Assembly: GCF_014235765.1 (NCBI RefSeq)
Contig: NZ_JACMYH010000007.1
Location: forward strand, 1 to 64,000
Origin: Pseudomonas baltica
Lineage (GTDB): Bacteria; Pseudomonadota; Gammaproteobacteria; Pseudomonadales; Pseudomonadaceae
Length of the DNA: 64,000 nucleotides
Reading direction: 5' to 3'
Shown in pieces: positions 24,206-33,800 of this stretch (within the stretch, counting starts at the first letter, position 1; each line of letters starts with the position of its first letter). A program made the translations under genes and the position numbers. Below the pieces are notes generated by a model. The model made no database searches and was not told the DNA's origin. It saw only the letters and a list, made by a program, of their open reading frames with translations.

Positions 24206-25072
24206 ATGGCAATCCACTGGCAGACTTTGGCACGCAATCCCGACCTGCCCAGCGCCTATCTGAAAGCAGCGCTCAACCGCAAGATCACGGGCGAGCGTCT
24301 GCCTGAGCTGGGCCTGCGTTGCAGTCTGTCGGCAGACCCACGACACCTGGCGGCTTACCGCGAACTATGCGGGTTCGGCGAAGGCGGCATGCTGCCGGCC
24401 ACTTACCCGCATGTGCTGGCGTTTGCCTTGCAGATGCGCTTGATGACCGATAAAAGCTTTCCGTTTCCCCTGCTGGGCCTGGTGCACCTACGCAACCGCA
24501 TTCAGGTGTTGCGGCCCTTGGGCGGGGTGGCCGGTGTACGGGTCAGCGTGCATGCGCAGAACCTGCAGCGCCATGAAAAAGGCGTGACGTTCGATCTGGT
24601 GACCCAAGTCGATGACCCCTTGGGGCCGCTGTGGCAGGAGCACAGCGCCTTTCTGTGTCGCCATGCCAGAATCGAAGGCCTGCAAGAGCCCGTGCACGCT
24701 CCTGCCCAGCATCAGGACCAGGCTCTGATGGAGGTGCATCGCTGGTATGCGGCGGCGGACACCGGACGCCGTTACGCACGCGTCTCCGGCGATTACAACC
24801 CGATCCATCTGAGCGCCCTGAGCGCGCGTCTGTTCGGCTTTCCCACTGCCATTGCCCATGGCATGTGGAGCCTGGCGCAAAGTGTGGCAGCCCTGCGCGA
24901 ACGCCTGCCGTTGAGCAATTACCAACTGGCGGTGGAATTCCACAAACCGGTACGCCTGCCCAGCGAGTTGATCTTGCGCGCCAGCGCTGCAGGGCTCGGC
25001 GGGCAGTTGGCATTGCATGGGCGCGACGAGCTGTTGCACATGAGCGGCACCTGGGGACCTCTGGTTCTGTAG
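24206..25072 (+). CDS. MaoC-like (R)-enoyl-CoA hydratase, double hot-dog
   Basis: A 288-aa protein with two hot-dog regions. The C-terminal one carries the hydratase-2 signature YARVSGDYNPIHLSALSARL followed by IAHGMW, with the catalytic Asp and His. It would hydrate trans-2-enoyl-CoA to (R)-3-hydroxyacyl-CoA, which fits the upstream reductase. The ATG follows the fabG-type stop by 1 nt. The pathway (fatty-acid breakdown, chain extension or hydroxyalkanoate supply) cannot be settled from here. Confidence 0.87.
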   Translation: MAIHWQTLARNPDLPSAYLKAALNRKITGERLPELGLRCSLSADPRHLAAYRELCGFGEGGMLPATYPHVLAFALQMRLMTDKSFPFPLLGLVHLRNRIQVLRPLGGVAGVRVSVHAQNLQRHEKGVTFDLVTQVDDPLGPLWQEHSAFLCRHARIEGLQEPVHAPAQHQDQALMEVHRWYAAADTGRRYARVSGDYNPIHLSALSARLFGFPTAIAHGMWSLAQSVAALRERLPLSNYQLAVEFHKPVRLPSELILRASAAGLGGQLALHGRDELLHMSGTWGPLVL

Positions 25073-25126
25073 CTATTGCGTTCGGCAAAGTTCGGCTTGA
25101 AGCTATGCGCCTTCAGGAGCTTTGCA

Positions 25127-25432
25127 ATGAACCTAGACGCACTTACCCAACGCCTCCACCAGATACGCGAAAACAACGATTGGCGGCGCTTTCACAGCCC
25201 GAAGAACCTTGCCATGGCGGCCAGCGTGGAAATGTCCGAGCTGCTGGAAATCTTCCAGTGGCTGACCGAAGACCAGTCACGACAACTGTCGCCCGAGCAG
25301 CTCGAACATGCCGGCCAAGAAGTCGGTGACGTGGTGCTGTACCTGTTGCTGCTGTGCAGCGAACTGGGCCTGGACATGGACCAGGTGGTACGCGCCAAAC
25401 TCGCTGACAGCGAGCGGCGGTTCGCTCGATGA
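25127..25432 (+). CDS. MazG/DCTPP-type nucleotide pyrophosphohydrolase
   Basis: A 101-residue all-alpha protein of the MazG superfamily, near the RS21-C6/DCTPP1 branch. The metal-binding motif is visible as EMSELLE (with the second Glu) and EVGDVVLYLL, the E..E...E..D pattern. It probably hydrolyses non-canonical or dCTP-like nucleotides to monophosphate and pyrophosphate, cleaning the pool. CAGGAG precedes ATG 25127. It overlaps the next gene by 4 bp (ATGA). Confidence 0.86.
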   Translation: MNLDALTQRLHQIRENNDWRRFHSPKNLAMAASVEMSELLEIFQWLTEDQSRQLSPEQLEHAGQEVGDVVLYLLLLCSELGLDMDQVVRAKLADSERRFAR

Positions 25433-26178
25433 ACGATCGCCATTTCGATCAACTGGCGACCCGCTTTGCCGAAAAGATCTACGGCGGCGCCAAGGGCGCG
25501 ATCCGCCTTGCCGTGCTCCAGGCCGACCTGCGCGAAGCCCTGCCTCAGCGCTCCCTGCGCGTGCTGGACATTGGCGGCGGCCTGGGCCACATGGCCTTGT
25601 GGCTGGCCGAGCAAGGTCACCAGGTCACCTTCAGCGAACCGGCCGAACCGATGCTCGAGGGCGCGCGCGAGCGCTTCGCGGCAGCGGGCCAGAGCGCCAC
25701 GTTCATCCAGGCGTCCTGGCAGCAGCTGCCCGCGCTCGGATTGCCCGCATTCGACCTGGTGATCTGCCACGCCGTGCTGGAATGGCTGGCCGAGCCCCAT
25801 GCCATTCTGCCCGTCCTGCATTCGCTGACTGCCGCCAACGGCTGGCTGTCATTGGCGTTCTACAATCGCGATGCGCTGGTTTACCGCAATCTGCTCAAAG
25901 GTCACTTTCGCAAACTGAACAGCAATGAACTGGCAGGTGAAAAGCAGAGCCTTACGCCTCAGCAGCCATTGGACCCGCGCGAACTGGCCGCGCAACTTGA
26001 CGGCGCCTGGCGTGTCGAATCCAGAAGCGGTGTGCGCGTGTTCCACGACTACATGCCCATCGATTTCCAGAAGCGCGCCGACCTGGAACAACTGGTGACA
26101 ATGGAGCTTGCCCATCGGCGACACCCGGCGTTTGCCGGTCTGGGTCGCTACCTGCACTGGATCTGCCGCCCCGCTTGA
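25429..26178 (+). CDS. cmoM: tRNA 5-carboxymethoxyuridine methyltransferase CmoM (SmtA-like)
   Basis: A class I SAM-dependent methyltransferase (249 aa). SAM motif I is LDIGGGLGHMALWLAEQG (about 45-62), and CHAVLEWL serves as motif IV. Sequence, length and FYNRDALVYRNLLKGHFRK match the SmtA/CmoM family, which methylates carboxymethoxyuridine at the wobble position of tRNA. It is translationally coupled to the MazG-type gene. Confidence 0.88.
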   Translation: MNDRHFDQLATRFAEKIYGGAKGAIRLAVLQADLREALPQRSLRVLDIGGGLGHMALWLAEQGHQVTFSEPAEPMLEGARERFAAAGQSATFIQASWQQLPALGLPAFDLVICHAVLEWLAEPHAILPVLHSLTAANGWLSLAFYNRDALVYRNLLKGHFRKLNSNELAGEKQSLTPQQPLDPRELAAQLDGAWRVESRSGVRVFHDYMPIDFQKRADLEQLVTMELAHRRHPAFAGLGRYLHWICRPA

Positions 26179-26198
26179 CCGGTATTTCGGAGACTGCC

Positions 26199-26816
26199 AT
26201 GCGTCGCCTGTCCCTATCCGCTGTTTGCCTGACCCTGGCAGCCTGCCAGAGCCCCAATCCCTATGTCGCCAGCTCCAGGCCCCTGCCACCTGCCCCCGCG
26301 CAGGCGGCGCAGACATTCGATGCCAGTGCCTACCCCGCGCCTCCGCGCGACTATGCCCGGTATCGCAATTGGGCCTGGGCCAACGGGCAGCTACCGGCCG
26401 GGACCAGTTGGGCCGACTCTGCGCAGATCGCCGAAGCGGTCAGCAATGCCCTCGACCAACGCGGCTTGCGACCCCAGCGAGGTGGCGACAGCGCCGACTT
26501 GCGGGTCGGCACCAGCCTGCGCATGGAAACCCGCCTGCAACAAACCCGCGACGATGTCGGCTACGGTGCCGGCTACGGACGCGGTTACGGCGGCTATGAT
26601 CGCTACGACCGCTATGGCGGCTATGGCAGCTATCCGGTGGTACGCACCTACCAGATCCAGGTGATGGTGGTGCGCATCGACCTGTTCGACGGCAAGAGCG
26701 GCCAGCCCGTCTGGAGCGCAAGTGCTGAAACCAGCAGCCAGGGCAGCCTGAGCGATCGTAACGAGGCGTTACGCAACGCTGTGCAAAAAGCGCTGACGGC
26801 TTATCCTCCGTCCTGA
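26199..26816 (+). CDS. DUF4136 lipoprotein with Gly/Tyr-rich loop
   Basis: The product (205 aa) has a lipoprotein signal peptide ending LTLAAC, so Cys is the lipidated residue, then a DUF4136 domain. ARYRNWAWANGQLP and ALDQRGLRP near the start, with VWSASAE and RNALQ-type helices near the end, are typical. An insertion rich in Gly, Tyr and Asp (GYGAGYGRGYGGYDRYDRY) sits in the middle. The next gene is a shorter paralog, evidence of tandem duplication. GGAG precedes ATG 26199. The function of the family is unknown. Confidence 0.83.
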   Translation: MRRLSLSAVCLTLAACQSPNPYVASSRPLPPAPAQAAQTFDASAYPAPPRDYARYRNWAWANGQLPAGTSWADSAQIAEAVSNALDQRGLRPQRGGDSADLRVGTSLRMETRLQQTRDDVGYGAGYGRGYGGYDRYDRYGGYGSYPVVRTYQIQVMVVRIDLFDGKSGQPVWSASAETSSQGSLSDRNEALRNAVQKALTAYPPS

Positions 26817-26834
26817 CCCACAGGAGATTTCACC

Positions 26835-27398
26835 ATGTTGCGTCGCCTTGCCGTTCTACCGCTGGCGCTGTTGCTGAGCGCCTGTCAAACCCCTCGAGTC
26901 AATCATGATTTCGATGCCAGCCGTGACTTCGCGGCCTACCGCAGCTGGGCCTGGAAAGAGCCGGCGGTGCAATATCGGCCGGACGATCCACGGGTGCGCA
27001 GCGACCTCACCGAGCAGCGCATCCGCCAGGCCGTGAGCAGTCAGCTCGACCAGCGCGGACTGCGCCCAGCGGCTGCCGGTGGCCGTGCCGACATCACGCT
27101 GCAAGCCTACTTGATCGTCGACAACCGTCAGCAGCAGGTCACGACCAATTATGGCGGTGGTTGGGGCGGTGGCTACTGGGGTCCGTATTGGGCCTCGCCC
27201 GCCATGAATGAAACACGCAGCGTCGATTACAAGGTGGCGACCCTGCAGCTGGACATGCTCGATGCGCGGGACGGCAAACTGGTGTGGCGTGGCAGCACCG
27301 AACAACTGGTCAACGACAATGCCGTTTCGCCGAGCGAGCGCAGCACCGTCATCCAGAAGGCGGTGAACGACATCCTGTCCACCTACCCGCCTCGCTGA
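26835..27398 (+). CDS. DUF4136 lipoprotein, paralog of the preceding gene
   Basis: A 187-residue lipoprotein (lipobox LLLSAC) with the same DUF4136 core as its neighbour: FAAYRSWAWKEP, SQLDQRGLRPA, and the end KAVNDILSTYPPR, which parallels KALTAYPPS in the first copy. Its central loop is shorter and Gly/Trp-rich (YGGGWGGGYWGPYW). CAGGAG lies before the ATG. The 18-bp gap to the previous stop indicates one transcript. Confidence 0.84.
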   Translation: MLRRLAVLPLALLLSACQTPRVNHDFDASRDFAAYRSWAWKEPAVQYRPDDPRVRSDLTEQRIRQAVSSQLDQRGLRPAAAGGRADITLQAYLIVDNRQQQVTTNYGGGWGGGYWGPYWASPAMNETRSVDYKVATLQLDMLDARDGKLVWRGSTEQLVNDNAVSPSERSTVIQKAVNDILSTYPPR

Positions 27399-27518
27399 GC
27401 CTGCCGCCAGCAGCAAAAAAAGTGTCGCAGCAACCCCATCGTCAGCGTCAGGCGTCTAATCTGAAACAGAAGGTCTGTTTCAGAAGTGAGCCACTGCCGT
27501 ATTCAAGTGGGTGCTGCC

Positions 27519-27989
27519 ATGCCAAGTCTCGTTCTTCTCCTGTGGTTTACCCTGTGCGCCGAGCAGGACATCCGGCACCGGCGCATAGCCGACAAACTGA
27601 CCGTCAGCGCAGGGGTGCTGGCGCTGGTGTGCCTGTTCGCCACCGGGCATACCTGGATCGGCTCGAGCATGGTCGAGGCGGCCGCAGCGCTGGTATTGAG
27701 CATGGCGTTGACCTTGCCTGGCTACCTCAATGGCCGCCTGAGCTGTGGCGAGGTCAAGCTGCTCTGGGCACTGGCGCTGGCTTCGGACAGCAGTCACCTG
27801 GTCGGCACGCTGATCGGCGGTATCGTGGCCCTGGTGCTGTGGGTCTTCGTGTCACCGATGATCTGGTACCGCTTGAGCATTCGCTATAGGCGCAAGGTGG
27901 AGTACCTGAACCCCGAGTCGGCAGCCGTGCTGCCGCTCACCCCGTTTCTGCTGGCAGGGTTCGTGCAGACATTGTTCTGGTTGAGCTGA
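27519..27989 (+). CDS. Prepilin peptidase-like protein (A24 family, TadV/CpaA-type), atypical active site
   Basis: The product (156 aa) is a small polytopic A24 peptidase-like protein. The first catalytic Asp lies in AEQDIRHRRIADKLT near the N-terminus. The second site, normally GxGD, reads SCGEVKLLWALAL, with Glu instead of Asp. Four or more hydrophobic helices are present, and the length suits the short TadV type that lacks the methyltransferase half. No pilin or tad genes are nearby. An in-frame GTG at 27486 could add 11 residues. Activity is uncertain because of the Asp-to-Glu change. Confidence 0.7.
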   Translation: MPSLVLLLWFTLCAEQDIRHRRIADKLTVSAGVLALVCLFATGHTWIGSSMVEAAAALVLSMALTLPGYLNGRLSCGEVKLLWALALASDSSHLVGTLIGGIVALVLWVFVSPMIWYRLSIRYRRKVEYLNPESAAVLPLTPFLLAGFVQTLFWLS

Positions 27990-28014
27990 TTTGCCGGGTT
28001 GGCATCCGACAGGC

Positions 28015-30423
28015 TCAGTCCACCACGGTCAGCTCGGCCCTGGCAGTCTGCCCCGCCTCGTCCAGCACCGTGACCTGATAACGCCCCGTGCGCTCGAACA
28101 CCGCGTTCAGGCCAGTGCCCTGCGCACTGCTTTGCTGGGGCATGCCATTGATGAACCACCAACGCTGCCCCTGCCCGCCGAGCGTGTCGAGGTGTATCCG
28201 CAGCGGGCCGGCATCGGCGGCCGGATGGCGCAGCCGATCACCGCTGCGCACGCCGACGATCGACAAGGGTGCCATGGCCGGCAACGGTGGCGCGGGGCAT
28301 TGTGGATCCGAGTCCGGCACCCGCATCCGGCGATGTTCGGCCTTGGCCAGCCAGGGTTCGAGTGCGGCCGGCCACAGGGCGATGGAGCGTGCCTGGGCGC
28401 CGGGGCAGGAGGCACTGGTGCGCAGCCCTCCAGGCGAGAGCCAGACCTGTTCCTGCAGCCCGGTACCCAGCGGTTGGTCCAGCGCCTGCAAGGTGGGCGG
28501 GATGGTCTTGTCCAGTGTCCAGGCAAAGCGCTGGCGCCGACAGTTGGGGTCGCGGCGATCCAGTGCTTGACCCAGCGGCCAGCATATCGCAGCCACGCCG
28601 ACGCTGGACGGTACGCGCTGGACAGGCGTCGAGATGGCCCGCTGCGCATCGCGGTTGCTCAGGACGTCGTGTACCTGCAGCATCAACGGCGCGGCCGAAG
28701 CCAGGCCGAACTGGCCGGGTACCGGGGTGCCATCCGGGCGACCGATCCATATTCCGATCAGATAACGCGGCCCGATGCCGATCGACCAGGCGTCACGAAA
28801 ACCGTAACTGGTACCGGTCTTCCAGGCCAGCGCCGGACGCTGGACGAGTTCGGCGTGCAGGTCTTGATCCGGGCGCGCTTGGCCGCTGAGGATGCGCCGC
28901 ACGATCCACGCCGCGCCCGCCGACATCATCGGCCGCTCGCGCAGTACATCCTGCGGTTGCCAGCGCAGTGAGGCACTGTTGCCGCTGCGGGCGAAAGCAC
29001 TGTAGGCGGCGACCAGATCGTCGAGCCGACTGCCCATCCCGCCCAGGATCATCGCCAGGTTGGGCTCGGCGGCCACGGGCCAGCTCAGGTGCAGGCCGCC
29101 GTTGCGCAACTGCGCGGCAAAGCGCTTGGGACCCAGCGCCTCGAGCACCTGCACCGCTGGCAGATTGAGCGACAGGGCCAGCGCCGAACTGGCCGCGACC
29201 GGACCGCTGAACCCTGCGGAAAAATTGCCGGGGCGGTAATCACCGTAGCGTCGCGGGACATCCTGCAACAGAGACTCGGAGTGAATCAGGCCGGCATCCA
29301 TGGCCATGCCGTAAAGAAACGGCTTGAGCGTGGAGCCCGGCGACCTGACGGCACTCACCATGTCGACATGGCCGAAGCGCCGGTCATCGGCCAAGTCCAC
29401 CGAGCCCAGGTAGGCACGCACGGCCATGGTCTGCGCGTCCACCACCAGAATGGCCGCCGAGGTTCGCTCGGGCAGCCGCGCACGCCAGCCCAGCAGCAGG
29501 TCTTCCAGGCGCCGTTGCAGGCTGGCGTCGATTAACGTGTGGATGAGCGGCGGGCTGTCATTGCGATTCAGGCGCCTGGCCAGCAATGGCGCCAACGCCG
29601 GCTCCTGGCGCGGGGCCAGCAACAAAGGCTCCTGTTGTGCTTCGCGTACCTGTGCAATGGGCCACACGCCGTGCTCGGCCATGCGCTTCAGCACTTTGTT
29701 GCGAGCGGCTTGCGCCTGTTGCGGATGGCGGTCGGGACGCAGGCGGCTGGGCGCTTGGGGCAACACCGCCAGCAAGGCGGCTTCGCTGCGGGTGAGCTGC
29801 GCAGGCGACTTGCCCAGATACGCCCAACTGGCCGCCGCCACACCTTGCAAGGTGCCGCCGAATGGCGCGCGGTTCAGGTACAGCGTGAGGATCTGCGTCT
29901 TGCTCAGGTGCCACTCCAGCTGCGCGGTTCGCCATAACTGATGCAGTTTGCCGGAGAAGGTCCGTGAATGCGGATCGAGCAGGCGCGCCACCTGCATCGA
30001 CAACGTACTGCCGCCCGACAACACCCGACCGCCGCTGAGGTTGAGCCAGGCAGCACGAGCCAGTGCCAGCGGGTTGACCCCTGGATGCTGGTAGAACCAG
30101 CGGTCCTCGTAGGTCAGCAAAGCTTCGAGATAATAGGGCGAAACCTGGTCCACGCTGACCGGATATCGCCATACCCCTTCGGCATCGGCGAAACGCCACA
30201 GCGGTGTGCCGTCCTCGGCAAGTACCACGCGTGCCAGATCATCCCGGGGCAACGGTAGTGGCCAGAGTCGATCGGCCAGCCACAGAAGAAAGACCGGCAC
30301 ACAAATCGCCAACAGCGCACGGCGTGTGAATCTGCCTCGACGCGTTTTCGGAAAAACTGCAAAGCTGCGGATCAAGTGCGCCAACCTTGCTGGCGCTGTC
30401 GGGAACTTGGTTCGCTGGCGCAT
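28015..30423 (-). CDS. pbpC: Penicillin-binding protein 1C (bifunctional class A PBP)
   Basis: The product (802 aa) is an inner-membrane peptidoglycan synthase. One N-terminal helix (about 36-50) is followed by a GT51 glycosyltransferase domain with catalytic Glu106 (EDRWFYQHPGVNP) and GGSTLSMQVAR, then a transpeptidase domain with SPGSTLKPF, SLNLP and KTGTS, then a C-terminal BiPBP_C domain. ATG 30423 has no clear ribosome binding site; an in-frame GTG lies 15 bp upstream. As in E. coli it neighbours the alpha-2-macroglobulin gene, thought to repair wall damage together, but here a plus-strand gene intervenes. Confidence 0.93.
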   Translation of the reverse strand: MRQRTKFPTAPARLAHLIRSFAVFPKTRRGRFTRRALLAICVPVFLLWLADRLWPLPLPRDDLARVVLAEDGTPLWRFADAEGVWRYPVSVDQVSPYYLEALLTYEDRWFYQHPGVNPLALARAAWLNLSGGRVLSGGSTLSMQVARLLDPHSRTFSGKLHQLWRTAQLEWHLSKTQILTLYLNRAPFGGTLQGVAAASWAYLGKSPAQLTRSEAALLAVLPQAPSRLRPDRHPQQAQAARNKVLKRMAEHGVWPIAQVREAQQEPLLLAPRQEPALAPLLARRLNRNDSPPLIHTLIDASLQRRLEDLLLGWRARLPERTSAAILVVDAQTMAVRAYLGSVDLADDRRFGHVDMVSAVRSPGSTLKPFLYGMAMDAGLIHSESLLQDVPRRYGDYRPGNFSAGFSGPVAASSALALSLNLPAVQVLEALGPKRFAAQLRNGGLHLSWPVAAEPNLAMILGGMGSRLDDLVAAYSAFARSGNSASLRWQPQDVLRERPMMSAGAAWIVRRILSGQARPDQDLHAELVQRPALAWKTGTSYGFRDAWSIGIGPRYLIGIWIGRPDGTPVPGQFGLASAAPLMLQVHDVLSNRDAQRAISTPVQRVPSSVGVAAICWPLGQALDRRDPNCRRQRFAWTLDKTIPPTLQALDQPLGTGLQEQVWLSPGGLRTSASCPGAQARSIALWPAALEPWLAKAEHRRMRVPDSDPQCPAPPLPAMAPLSIVGVRSGDRLRHPAADAGPLRIHLDTLGGQGQRWWFINGMPQQSSAQGTGLNAVFERTGRYQVTVLDEAGQTARAELTVVD

Positions 30424-30476
30424 GGCCAAAGGGGGCACAATGGCATGAATGCCACTAACCGAATCAGGACGCAACT

Positions 30477-30770
30477 ATGCATGTAGAAGGCTTTTTCGAG
30501 TGGCTGGGACAGGCCCTGGGCGCAATCATTCGCTGGGTGGTAGACAGCCTGAGCTGGCTGTTCAGCCTGCTCGGCAACGCGGGCGGAAATTTCGTCGACG
30601 GCCTGTCGAGGACCCTGGGCATGGACACCAATGTCGTTACCATCGCCGCGTTGATCGTCGGCTTGCTGTTCCTGTACTCCGCCGTCCGAGCTTTCATGCG
30701 TGCATCGATCATCATGGGTGTCATCTGGGCCGTACTGGGCCTGTGGTTGCTGAGCTGGATCATTCAGTGA
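30477..30770 (+). CDS. Small membrane protein of unknown function between pbpC and the macroglobulin gene
   Basis: A 97-residue protein with an amphipathic or membrane-lying N-terminus (FFEWLGQALGAIIRWVVDSLSWLFSLLG) and two strong C-terminal helices (TIAALIVGLLFLYSAV and IIMGVIWAVLGLWLLSWII). AGGA sits 7 nt before the ATG, supporting a real start. It is on the plus strand, divergent from pbpC by 53 bp and convergent with the macroglobulin gene. I do not recognise a family; the position suggests an envelope role. Confidence 0.75.
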   Translation: MHVEGFFEWLGQALGAIIRWVVDSLSWLFSLLGNAGGNFVDGLSRTLGMDTNVVTIAALIVGLLFLYSAVRAFMRASIIMGVIWAVLGLWLLSWIIQ

Positions 30771-30818
30771 GCCATGGGTCGAATGGCAAGGGCAGCCGTT
30801 CGCTGCCCCTGCCCGGCC

Positions 30819-33800
30819 TCACCTCGGGCGTACCGTCAGGTCCGCTGGCGTAGCACCGACAGCCTGCCAGTTGGGCCGGTACATCGATTCCACCTGCGGT
30901 GGCGGTACCTTGTAGATACCCGGCGTTACCGCACGCGCCAGATACAGCAGGTGCGTGCTGCCATAGCCATCGAGCTTGAGTGCGGCCACGTAGCGGTCAT
31001 CGCGAAACTCCTGATGCTGCAGATTGGCGTTTTGCATCGACTCACGCCACTGCCGGACACTGCTGCTGGCGTTATCCAGGCTGGCGGCACTCTGCGCCAG
31101 GTTCTGGTTTTCGATTTCCAGGCCAGCGGGCAGCAGGTCGACGACCAGGGCATCGGGCACGCGCTGCTTGGCGCCCACCACCAGATGCACCAGCACCAGC
31201 TCGCCACTCTTGAGGGTATCGAGCTTGAGCGGCTCGCCGTCCAGGCCCAGGTATTGGCGACGGATCGACAGGTTGTCTTCGTGCGGCGCCGGCGGCCGTA
31301 CCGGATAGCCCGACAGCGTCACCTGCTGATACAGCGGCTGTTGTGCCTGGCTGGTAACGGTGAGCGACTCGGACAGCGCGCCGTCCGCCAGTTTCAGCGC
31401 TGGCTGGGCGTCACTCAACAGGTGACTGACGTCGGCGCTTCGCACCTGGGCAGTCCAGGCCTGCTCGGGCAAGGCCAGCGCATTGCGACCGGCCAGATAC
31501 AAGGCATTGCGCTCCTGGGTCGATAGCCAACTGCTACTGGCGAGCATATCCGAGAGGGTGAACAGGCGCTCTTCGAGTGTGGCTTTGCTCAGATCGTTCT
31601 CCTGCAGCAAGGTCAGGATCAACGCCTGGTCACGTAGCGGGCTGCCATAGTCGCCGAGCCAGTCGCTGTCGTTGCGTGCTGCCGCCAGACCGGCTTGCAG
31701 TACCTGATCGGCACGGGGCTGATCACCCATTTTCTGCAGGGCGATCGCCAATTGCACCAGTGGCAGGCCCGAGCGCGCATCGCTGCGCCGTTCGAACAAA
31801 CTGCGCAGTGCGCCCAACGGTGCCTGTTGGCTACGCGCCAGCACCAGGCCGGCATAGGCCTGGACCGCAAAGCGGGTGTGGTCGAGATTGTCGCTGTAGT
31901 CAGCCTCGATCAAATCGCGCTCCTGCAGATAGCGCAACAGTCGCTCGCTGGCTTTCTTCACGGGCTCGGGCGGTACTGCGTAGCCCTGATCACGGGCACG
32001 CAGGAGGAAATCGGTCACGTAGGCAGTCAGCCAGTACTCTTCCTCGCCATCCGCACCCCACAGGCCGAAGCTGCCGTTGTAGCGCTGCATGCCCAGAAGC
32101 CGCTCGATACCGATGTCCATCTTGCGCGTGCGCTCGGCGTCGGTGTCGCTTTCCACACCCAGCTTTTTCAGGCTGGCGGCATCGGAATACAGCGACGGAT
32201 AGAGGCCACTGATGGTCTGCTCGAGGCAGCCGTAGGGGTACGCCTTGAGTGCCTTGATCTGCTCGCCGATGTTCAGCGGCGGCCGGTTCGACAGGCTGAG
32301 CAGGGCCTCGCGCCCGGCGGGTTCGAAGGGCGACAGGGCACCGGCGGGAAGCGTCCAGGGCTGATCCTTGAGCACGTTGCGCAGATGCCTGACCAACGCC
32401 GGATAGGCGGGGCGCACGCCCAGGGTCCAGTCCCGGGTAATGGCAGGCAACGTTTCGCCGGGCAGGTTCAGCCCGTCGATACGTACCTTGATGTGCCCTT
32501 GGCCCAACCCGCCCTTAGCCTGTACCTGCACGTGCAGGGTCTGGCGTTGCCCCTTGGCCAGTTGCAGCGGTTGCCGGGGGACGTCCAGCAGGGTCAACGG
32601 CCCGTCTGCGTTCACCTGCACGGTCAGGGTTTGTGCTCGTTCGGTGAGGTTGGTGATGTCGAGCGCAATGCGGGCCTGGTCGCCACCGGCCAGGAAGCGC
32701 GGCGCGGACAGTTCTGCAACCAGCGGCGCGGCGACCACCGTGCGCGCCTCGGCCATGCCGAAGCGATCATCGGTCCAGGCTTGGGCCATCACGCGCAGTT
32801 CGCCGTTGAAGTCCGGAATATCGAGGGTCAGCTGCCCCTCGCCTTGCTCGTTCAACGTCACCGGAGCGCTTTGCAACGCAACGATGGTGACGCTGGTCTG
32901 CGGGCGCTTGCCGCCCTTGGCCAAATCGGCCGCGTCGCCACCGAACGCCAGGCTGGCCAGCCGGCCCTGCCCCGCTTCGATCAACTGCCCATAGATATCC
33001 AGTTGGTCGACGCCATAGCCCTTGCGGCCGAACAGCGCAGCGAAAGGATCGGGGGTGGCGTACTGGGTGATATTGAGGATACCTACGTCCACCGCCGCCA
33101 ATAGCACATGGGCCTGACGTGGGATGCTGCCGTCGCTGTTGCGGGCCGTCACCTTGACCGTGAGGGGCTGCTGCGGGCGCATGCTCGCAGGCGCGTCGAG
33201 GGTCAGCGCCAGCTTGCGTGGGGCGCGATCGAGCGGCAGGTGCAGCAGGCCGACCGCACGCTTGGGGGTGACGTTGGCCTTGCGTTCGCCGGGGCGGACC
33301 ACCAGCGCGCTGATGTAGAGGTCATGGCGGGCCCATTTCGGATCGACCTTGATGTCGAAGGCCTTGCCCTCGGCGGGTACGTCGATCTCCTGCCACCACA
33401 AGGGGTCCTCGGCGGACTCCACCAGCAGATAGCCGGTACCGGCTGCGGGCGGTGTCACTGTCACCCTGGCCGTATCGCCATCTGCGTAGTGGGGTTTGTC
33501 CAGGGCGAGCTTGACCTGATCGGGGCGTACCGCGCCGCCTTCGGTGTTGTCCTGCCAGCTGTAGCCGGCCCAGAAACGCAGGCTGCTGACCAGCCCGGTT
33601 AGCGGATCTTCGACCTCGACCCGGTACGGCCCCCACTCAACGGGAAAGCTGACCTTGGCGGTGCCACCCTCGGCAACTGCAACGGTTTCCTCGCTCAGGT
33701 TCAGGTATTTTTCGTTGTAGTTGTAGCTCCAGCCGTCGCTTTCGGAGTAGTTCCAGTAGTAATCGCGACGCTCGCGCACCAGGCGTACCTTGAGGGCATC

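Noticed and set aside
30423..30474. Longer PBP1C start at TTG 30474
   Set aside because: It would overlap the translation signals of the divergent small membrane gene and add non-conserved residues; ATG 30423 is simpler though not certain.
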